Of a stretch of DNA of 10,640 nucleotides, positions 1 to 7,000 are shown piece by piece. The notes under the pieces are model-generated. The model was not told the DNA's origin, ran no database searches, and saw nothing but the letters and a program-made list of their open reading frames with translations. Numbering within the stretch: position 1 is the first letter of the stretch; each line of letters starts with the position of its first letter. Position numbers and translations under genes: made by a program. The DNA is from Chloroflexota bacterium (GTDB lineage: Bacteria > Chloroflexota > Anaerolineae > Promineifilales > Promineifilaceae): NCBI GenBank assembly GCA_024640485.1, contig JAHEEY010000126.1, positions 1-10,640 on the forward strand, given 5' to 3'.

Positions 1-110
1 CGTCCCCCTTCGGAGCCCCCCAGCATCACCACACTTTTTCGCGGTCGTTGACTGCCGTCGTGGAAGAAGTCGGCCACCAGCCCGGCAGTGCTTATCGTCT
101 GCTTTATCAT
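1..110 (-). CDS. Partial alpha/beta hydrolase, BAAT_C / dienelactone hydrolase-like (N-terminus only)
   Basis: Thirty-six codons read leftwards from an ATG whose complement is at 108-110, and the frame is still open at the window edge. GGAGG lies 4 nt before this ATG (complement at 115-119), a strong Shine-Dalgarno that decides the start. The peptide begins MIKQTISTAGLVADFF and reaches PRKSVVMLGGSEGG at residues 23-36. A basic or proline-rich approach, a hydrophobic beta strand and then GGSEGG is what I know from the start of the catalytic domain of BAAT_C/acyl-CoA thioester hydrolases and related dienelactone-hydrolase-like enzymes, where it forms the first core strand and oxyanion-side loop. 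The catalytic Ser-Asp-His would lie outside the window. There is no room for the N-terminal BAAT domain, so a compact single-domain hydrolase of unknown substrate is inferred. It is divergent from the giant gene, about 0.9 kb away. The gene call is firmer than the family call. Confidence 0.68.
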   Translation of the reverse strand, partial: MIKQTISTAGLVADFFHDGSQRPRKSVVMLGGSEGG

Positions 111-173
111 ATGACCTCCAGTATCGGTGGCGACCTGACTGCATCGGCCCTATGATTGACTATACACACCTAG

Positions 174-203
174 ATCGTACCGTATCGTCAGGATGAAAGT
201 CAA
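174..203 (-). promoter_or_regulatory. Candidate sigma70-type promoter for the leftward hydrolase gene
   Basis: On the minus strand TTGACT (complement 198-203) is followed after 18 nt by TACGAT (complement 174-179). This is 5 of 6 against the -35 consensus and 4 of 6 against the -10. It lies about 65 nt upstream of the hydrolase ATG, giving a leader of ordinary length. A second -10-like hexamer, TATAGT (complement 159-164), lies closer to the gene but lacks a well-spaced -35. This is pattern matching to a general bacterial consensus only. Confidence 0.33.
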
Positions 204-303
204 CCGCTCCTCGAGTCAAAGGGGATGATGGCGGGGGGATCAACGGCGCCAAATGGGATGATACGGGAGCGGTTTCGAGGGAAATCAGCCGGGTAGCGAA
301 TTT

Positions 304-318
304 TCTATGCTATACTGT
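304..318 (+). promoter_or_regulatory. Candidate extended -10 promoter element, copy 1
   Basis: TCTATGCTATACTGT contains TGC-TATACT, a good extended -10 (TGn followed by a 5-of-6 match to TATAAT). No convincing -35 hexamer lies 16-18 nt upstream. The same 15-mer with two substitutions occurs at 9474-9488 in the other large intergenic region, which makes a shared functional element more credible than one isolated match. If it is a promoter, the giant gene would have a leader of about 690 nt, so it may serve some other transcript. Confidence 0.35.
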
Positions 319-709
319 AAAGAAGTAGGCGGGGCGGCCAATCGGCCTCCCGCACTGATCGACTACTGGCCTACTTGGGCGACAGCCACCGAGCTACAGC
401 CGGCGCTGGAGTATCAGCCTCTAGCCAAACCCGAATCGCGGTTCTGTCGATTTACGTACTCGGATGGCAGCCCAGGCCAGAGCGGCTATGCAGTCTACGC
501 TCCAGCGCCGGCAGATTTCTTGGTCCGGGAAGTGAGGGTCGCTCGCCAGAGTGACCGCGGTTTGTTCACGCGTCCAACAGAAATTCAATTCCAATAACAG
601 GGGCCCTTGCCCCCGGCATGGTACTGCCTGGATTCCTGGGCATCAGCGGTGCCAAAAACAGCCCGGAGCGCCGCTTGAGCGGGCATGGACAAAAGTCATG
701 CGAGAAACA

Positions 710-749
710 TGACATTTGTCACTTGGATCGCGTTCTCCCAGCGTGACAA
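710..749. promoter_or_regulatory. Cluster of TGACA/TGTCA half-sites, possible operator
   Basis: TGACA at 710-714 and TGTCA at 717-721 form a 5-bp inverted repeat with a 2-nt spacer. TTGTCAC at 716-722 is also the exact reverse complement of GTGACAA at 743-749, giving a 7-bp inverted repeat about 20 nt apart. Three half-sites in 40 bp could bind a dimeric regulator. The sites are short, and chance is a real alternative. Confidence 0.25.
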
Positions 750-910
750 TTTAAGTAGGGTAGTGGGCTCGGCTGATCGTTTGGGGCTTGGAGGGTCCAG
801 CGCAGCCGCGCTACCGATAATTAACTTCGTTCTTATCCAGTCATCCACAAGTTCCAAGCCCTCAGTACAATCGAATATTCAGGATGTCGACTGTCGTCAC
901 TGGTCTGCCC

Positions 911-948
911 GTGTGGGCTGCCAGCCGTGATGGCCGGACTGCCCACAC
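911..948 (+). promoter_or_regulatory. Strong hairpin about 70 nt upstream of the giant gene
   Basis: GTGTGGGC at 911-918 is perfectly complementary to GCCCACAC at 941-948. Inside, CC-A-GCC (921-926) can pair with GGC-C-GG (932-937), with one mismatch, around a five-base GTGAT loop at 927-931. No T tract follows (the next bases are CGAGCGTGCC), so it is not a classical intrinsic terminator. It could terminate upstream transcription, protect a 5' end, or act as a leader structure for the gene at 1019. Confidence 0.4.
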
Positions 949-1010
949 CGAGCGTGCCTAACATCGTCGTTCAAACAACCGCACCCTGAACGTCTGCAAG
1001 CTGCCTTCAC

Positions 1011-1015
1011 AGGAG
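1011..1015 (+). promoter_or_regulatory. Shine-Dalgarno AGGAG of the giant gene
   Basis: AGGAG is 3 nt before the first ATG (1019) and 6 nt before the immediately following second ATG (1022). Spacing therefore favours 1022 as the real start, which shortens the protein by one Met and does not alter the signal peptide. Both ATGs are in the same frame. Confidence 0.7.
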
Positions 1016-1018
1016 TCT

Positions 1019-4000
1019 ATGATGTTTACTCGCCGGTATGCCCTGGTGTGGTCCGCGTTTGCCGCGGCCGTTTGTCTGTTTACCCTGTTTAATCTCTCCC
1101 AGGCGGCTGCCTGGAAGACCGTTTCCGCCCCCATAGAAAAGACGGCGGAGACGGTCTTTTTTGTTCCAGCGGCCGGCGAGGCAGCCCAGCCTAGGGCCAG
1201 CGCGCCGGCACGGATGTCGCCGGCGATGGACGAGCTGCTGTCGCCCGAGGGGGCGGCGACCAGCCAACAGGAGAGGGAAGATGGGCCCAGGCCCTATCAG
1301 GTCAACATGCCCACCCGGCCGCCGGCCCGTTGGGCAGGGAGTATCAGCTACCGGCAGTCGCAGCCGGCAACGACCCTGCAGCGTAAACCAGCAGAGGCGG
1401 CTCGTGTAGCGGCGCCGATGATGCTGGCGATGCCGGAGAGGCAGGCGCCGGCGGCCATTCTGGCTCCGCCTCCGGCCCTGACCTTCACGATGGAACCGCT
1501 TCACCGCGGCGCCGTTCCGGGCTACTCGTCCGCTTTTGTGATCAGCAACACCAGCGGCTCGACGGCCAACTTCGTCCTGGACTATTACTGGCCCAGCGGC
1601 GATCATTTGGCCACTGATGTGCCCGCGCCACTGGCGGCGGGGGAATCGCAAGTTTTCATGCTGGATAACGCTCCCTTTGGGGAAAGTAATTTCTACGGCA
1701 GTGTGTACGTAAGCAGCGACCAGCCGCTCACCGGCGAGATCGTCTCGCCGATGTCCGGCGCTGCCGGTGGGGTGATTTATGCCCCCGACGGGGTCACCCC
1801 GGTGGCGATGGGCGGGGTAAGCATATTCACCCATCCTTCGAACGATTGGTTCGGCAATATCTATACCCTGGGTGACGGCAGCTACTATCTGGGCGGGCTG
1901 GCGGACACCGACTACAAGCTGTTCCTTCACGGCAGCTATCCCTGGGCCAGCCAATATTACAGCGGCCATGTGGGCATGGAAGAGGCGGACGTGGTCGCCG
2001 TCCATCTGGGCAGCCTGACCAGCGTCGATTTCATCCTGCAGCCGGGCGGGCAGATCAGCGGCACCGTCTTCGCCGAAGATGGCGTGACCCCGCTGGAGAA
2101 CATCAACGTCGATCTGGCGGTTGGGGGGTACGGCACCTGCACCGATGCCCTGGGAAATTATGTGATTGACGGCGTCCCCTACGGCGATCATGTGATCCGG
2201 GCCGGCGGCGATTGGAACTGGTGTACGGAAGAACAATCAACTTATCTGACTGAGTTCTACCTAGAGACCTGGGATTTCTCCCAGGCGACGCCAATCTCCA
2301 TCAATGGGGGCAGCGACCTGGTCGGGGAGATCGACTTCACCCTGAGCAGCGGCGGTGTCATCAGAGGACGGGTGACCAGCAGTGTCGACGGCACGCCTTT
2401 GGAGGGAATCTGGATCAATGCTAACGAGTATGACAGCGGCTGGTATGGACAGGGGGCAAGCAGCGACGCCAGCGGCTACTACACCATCACCGGCCTGCTG
2501 GATTTGGATTACCGGGTGGGGATGGATGATTGGGACAGCATGATCAGCGGCTGGGCCTGGCAGTACTATCCAGACGTCCTGGGGCATGACCAGGCCAGCC
2601 GGGTGACTGTCAGCGGCGGCGGTACGGTAAGCGACATAGATTTCGGGCTGCAGCCGGGGGGTGTCATCAGCGGCACCATCAGCGAGCAGGGCACCGGCAC
2701 GCCGCTGGCCAGCATCAACCTGGACATCAACCCGGTCAGCGGGGAATGGGGCAGCGGCAGCTGCAGCGATGGCAGCGGCACCTATATGTTCGCCGGGCTG
2801 CCATACGGTGACTATAAGGTCTCATCCGGCGGTTATAACCACTGCCAGAATGGGGAAAACAGCTACGCCCGGGAATATTATGACCAGGCCAACAATTGGG
2901 ACAGCGCCGCCATCGTGACGGTTAGCGGCAGCCCGGCCACCGGGATCAACTTCACCCTGGAACCCGGGGCGACCATCGCCGGCCGGGTAACCGACGCCAG
3001 CAGCGGGCTGCCGTTGGCCAACGTCGGGGTCAATGTGAACAGCTACGATGACAACCAGGGATTTGGCAATGCCGATACCGATTCCAGCGGTTACTACACC
3101 GTCACCGGCGTCGCCGCCGGCGACTACAGGCTGGCGGTCAATGACCCCAACCGGATCCCAGACGGCTACGCCATGCAGTATTACGACCAAACTCGAGACT
3201 ACAACAGCGCCGGCCGGGTCACTGTGTCCAGCGGCGGGCTGGTCACCGGCATCGACTTCCAGCTGGAGCCGGGCGGCGTGATCACTGGCTATGTCCGGGA
3301 CGACGGCGGGCAGCCGCTGGCGGGCATCAATCTCAATTTCAGCGCGGTCAACGCGGACTGGGGGCATGGGAGCTGCAGCGACCAGGATGGATACTACGAA
3401 ATGCGGGCGCTGCCGTACCATGAGTATGTTGCCTCAGCGGCAAATGGTTGGAATTTCTGCACAAACCAGCCCAACAGCTATGTGGCCCAGTTCTTCGATC
3501 ACCAACCGGACTGGAACAGCGCCAATTCGATTACGTTGGACAGCGGTACCACACTCTATACCGAGATTAACTTCGACCTGGCTGCCGGCGGTTACATCGT
3601 TGGGCACGTGGCCGATGCTCTTAACGCACCGGTGGCGGGGCTGCATGTGATGGCTCTGCGGGCCGGCAACCAGCAGTGGGCTGCCGGATCAGACACCGAC
3701 ATCAATGGCGACTATCAGCTGGAGGCTTTGGCTCCAGGAGATTACGTGGTCCAGGCGTGTGCCGGCTGCAGCGGCCATCTGCTGGTGGATGAATATTACA
3801 ACGACGTTTATCATTTCAATGATGCCCAGCTGCTGAACGTAACGGCGGGCAGCACCGTCAGCGGCATCGACTTCGCCCTGGATCAGGGTGTGCTGCTCAG
3901 CGGCCATATCTCGGTGCCAGACGGCTACTCCAGCGCCAACATGCCGGTTGATGCCTGGCAGACCATTCCCTGGGGGTATGGGACCGGCCGGCAAACGGAC

Positions 4001-7000
4001 AGCAACGGCGACTATGTGATCCCCGTGCCGCCCATCTTCGACAGCGGCTGGGCGGTGCAGGTGCGGCCGGACGGGACGGACCTGGGGGCGCAGCGGGCCC
4101 ACGACTTCGACCTCAGCCGCCAGACCAACTGGGACTTCGATTTGGAGCTGGGGGCGCAGCTCAGCGGCTGCCTCAGCGACGGCGGCGCTCCGGTGCCGAA
4201 CGTTCAGGTCGGCGCCGATGCCCCGGAGATCTGGCAGGGGGCACAGACCGGGCAAGACGGCTGCTATACCATCTACAACCTGCCGGCAGCCAGCTACCGG
4301 GTGACGGCCGACGACTGGGGCAGCGGCCGGATGCAAACCTTCTACGGCGGCCATGATTATGATTGGGCCACCGAGATACACCTGAAGCCAGGCGACAGCT
4401 TCGGCGGGGTGGACTTTGAATACCCCCTGGCGGGGGCGATCGAGGGGTTGATCAGCGACAACGTTACCAGCCTTCCAATAGAGGGGGTGCGGGTGGCGGC
4501 GATGAACGACCACGGTTTCTGGTACGGCTGGAGCCAGCCGGACGGCGTTTACCATATCGACGTGCCGGTGGGTGAATTCAAACTCCAGTTCCAGAGTGAA
4601 GGGGGCGAAGAGCTGCCCTTGATCTACAGCGGCGGCGCCCATACGTTTGCGTCGGCGACACCAGTGACGGTGACACCGCTGCCTGATGTGACCACAGCTG
4701 ACCAGGCGATGTTCCATTTCGCCACCCTCAGCGGGCAGGTCACCGACGCCGGCAGCAGCACCCCACTGGGGGGCATCCTGGTGTCGGCGCTTAACATCGA
4801 TGCCGGCGTGGGCCGGGATTATGCCGGCTGGAGCGACTGCACCAACGAGACCGGCCAATATCACATTCCCACCGTTTACCCGGGCGAGACTGTGGTGATG
4901 GCGACTGGCAGCTGCGGAGACGAAGCCTACGGTCTGGTCACCCAGACCGTGACAGCGGTCGCCGGGCAGAACCAGGTGCTGAATCTGAACCTGACGGCCA
5001 CCAATCCAAAGAGGCCGTTCACCGTACGGGTCGGGGAAAGCTATGATTACACCCCGCTGTCCAGCGCCACATGGGATTGGAATGAGGAGGTCCTGCCGGC
5101 ACTGTTCGAGCCGCTGGTCGCCCTGGATGACAGCGGGCATTGGTTCAGCGAACTGCTGACCCAGGTACCCACCAGCGGAAACGGGGGCGCCGCGATCGTC
5201 AACGGACAGCTGGTGGTCAGCTACACCCTGAAGAGCGGCCTGTTCTGGTCGGACGGGGAGCCGCTGACCTCGGCAGATATCAAACTGTCATGGGAGATGA
5301 ACAGCACCCCGTACCCGGCATATACGCTGTGGCCGCCGGCGCAGGTCGGGCAGCGTGTGATATCGGTAGAGACCCCCGATGGGCTGACCGCGGTGGTCGC
5401 CTTCGAGCCGGGCTACCGCACCGCCAACTATCTTGAGGCGATCAGATATCCGCTGCCGGCGCACCTGTTGGCCGGGATCCATCCGCAAGATATCCGGTTC
5501 AGCAGCCAGTTTGCCCACCAGCCGGTGGGCAACGGGCCGTATATGGTGGAGAAGTGGGTGCCGGGCGGCTACCTGGACCTGACCGCAAACCCGAACTATC
5601 ACAAGCGGGACCAGGGGCTGCCGCGGCTGGAAAAGGTGCGCTTCCTGTACGGACGGCATCCTTTCTGGGCGGTGCTGAGCGGCAATGCCCAGGTGAGCCT
5701 GGAGGCGTTCGATTATCCCCCGGGCTACGCCGACTTCCCGGTGACCGCCTATGAGAGCTTCGGCGCCAGCTACGACTCTTTCTTGCCCAACCATTCACTG
5801 CCTTTCTTCGCCGACGCCCAGGTGCGCCGGGCGCTTTCCTACGCCATGGACCGGGAGTATATCGCCTCGGTAAGCGGCAGGCCGGCGGGCACCAACTGGC
5901 TGGCGCCGGACCACCACATGGTTACCGGCACCGTCACTTATCCGTTTGACCTGGGTACGGCTGCCGCCCTGCTGGACGCCGCGGGCTGGATAGACAGCAA
6001 TGCCAGCGGCCTCCGCGACAAGGATGGCGTGGAGTTCTCCTTTGACCTGGTTTACAACGAGGGGAATGAGACCCGGCGGCAGGCGGCCGCCCGTTTCCAA
6101 AGCGACCTGGCGACTCTGGGCATCGATGCCAATGTGGTGTCGATGCCTTGGGGCGACATGCTTGAAGCTTCTCAACGGGGACAGCTGGACGCGGTTTCCG
6201 TCGGCTGGCGCAGCGATCATTATTACAGCCCGGAAGACTTGCTGCTCAATCTGCACAGTGACACCATACCGACGCCCTACAACAACTTCAACGGCAGCAA
6301 TTGGAGCGGCTGGTCCGACAGCGCCAACGACGCCCTGATCGAGGCAGCCGCTGATGCGCTGGATGATGCCGCATTGCGGGCCTTGGTGGCCCAAGAGCAG
6401 CAGCTCTTCGCCCAGGAGCAGCCATTCTGGGTGCACAGCCATTACAACAGCATGAGCTTCGCCACCCCCATCCTGCGCAACTTCAAGCCTTCGGCAGCCA
6501 CGCCGGGAACCTGGAATATCGAAGAATGGTATCTGCCGGCGAACCCGTATGACCTCAGCGTGCGAACGCGGCTGTCGACGGACAGCCCGGCGCCGCAGCC
6601 GGGGACAGTGATCAGCTATGTGCTCACGGTGCGCAACGAGGGCAGCTTCACGGTGACAAACGCGACGCTGTTCGATACCCTGCCTGCGGCGGTAAACTTC
6701 CAGGCGGCGACGCCGGCGCCTTACCTGAACGACGGCAGCTTCCTGGGCTGGCATCTGGGTGATATGGCCCCTGGGGCCACAGCGGCGGTCCGGGTGCGGG
6801 TGGAGATCCCTGGTTTGACGGCCCACGGCACGGTCCTGGTCAACAGCGCCGAAACGTTCGGGAATGAGAACGATACCCAGCCGGGGAACAACGGTTTTGT
6901 CCACCAGGCCACAGTACGGGATGATGTCGACCTGGCCTTGATAAAGTCGGGTGTGGGACAGCCGGCGGTGGGCGAGTCCTACGAGTATTACATCGATTAC

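Larger units (their letters stand above)
111..1018. other. Divergent intergenic region, about 0.9 kb, no convincing gene
   Basis: This stretch separates the leftward hydrolase gene from the rightward giant gene. It holds promoter-like elements at 174-203 (minus) and 304-318 (plus), a small GGGGC/GCCCC hairpin at 600-613, TGACA-type half-sites at 710-749 and a strong hairpin at 911-948. Two open frames, at 307-597 (96 codons) and 685-930 (81 codons), have no recognisable protein motif or good ribosome-binding site. The first starts inside the promoter-like motif. I regard them as chance frames. No tRNA or known riboswitch was recognised, and no IS ends or target duplications were seen. Confidence 0.6.

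Noticed and set aside
307..597. 96-codon open frame in the left intergenic region
   Set aside because: Its ATG lies inside the TCTATGCTATACTGT promoter-like motif, it has no Shine-Dalgarno, and the peptide shows no family motif. The small hairpin after its stop (600-613) is too weak to support it.
685..930. 81-codon open frame before the hairpin at 911-948
   Set aside because: There is no ribosome-binding site or recognisable motif, its end runs into the hairpin, and its composition looks random.
1007..2236. 409-codon minus-strand open frame under the giant gene
   Set aside because: It is antisense to confidently coding sequence. The Arg/His/Gly-rich peptide is typical of the complementary strand of GC-rich repeats.
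1754..5017. CRISPR-like or satellite DNA repeat
   Set aside because: The about 306-bp periodicity is fully explained by protein-coding tandem domains in one frame, with silent and conservative changes between copies.
3689..5140. 483-codon minus-strand open frame under repeats 7-11
   Set aside because: It is antisense to the repeat array. The long frame follows from high GC and has no protein motif.
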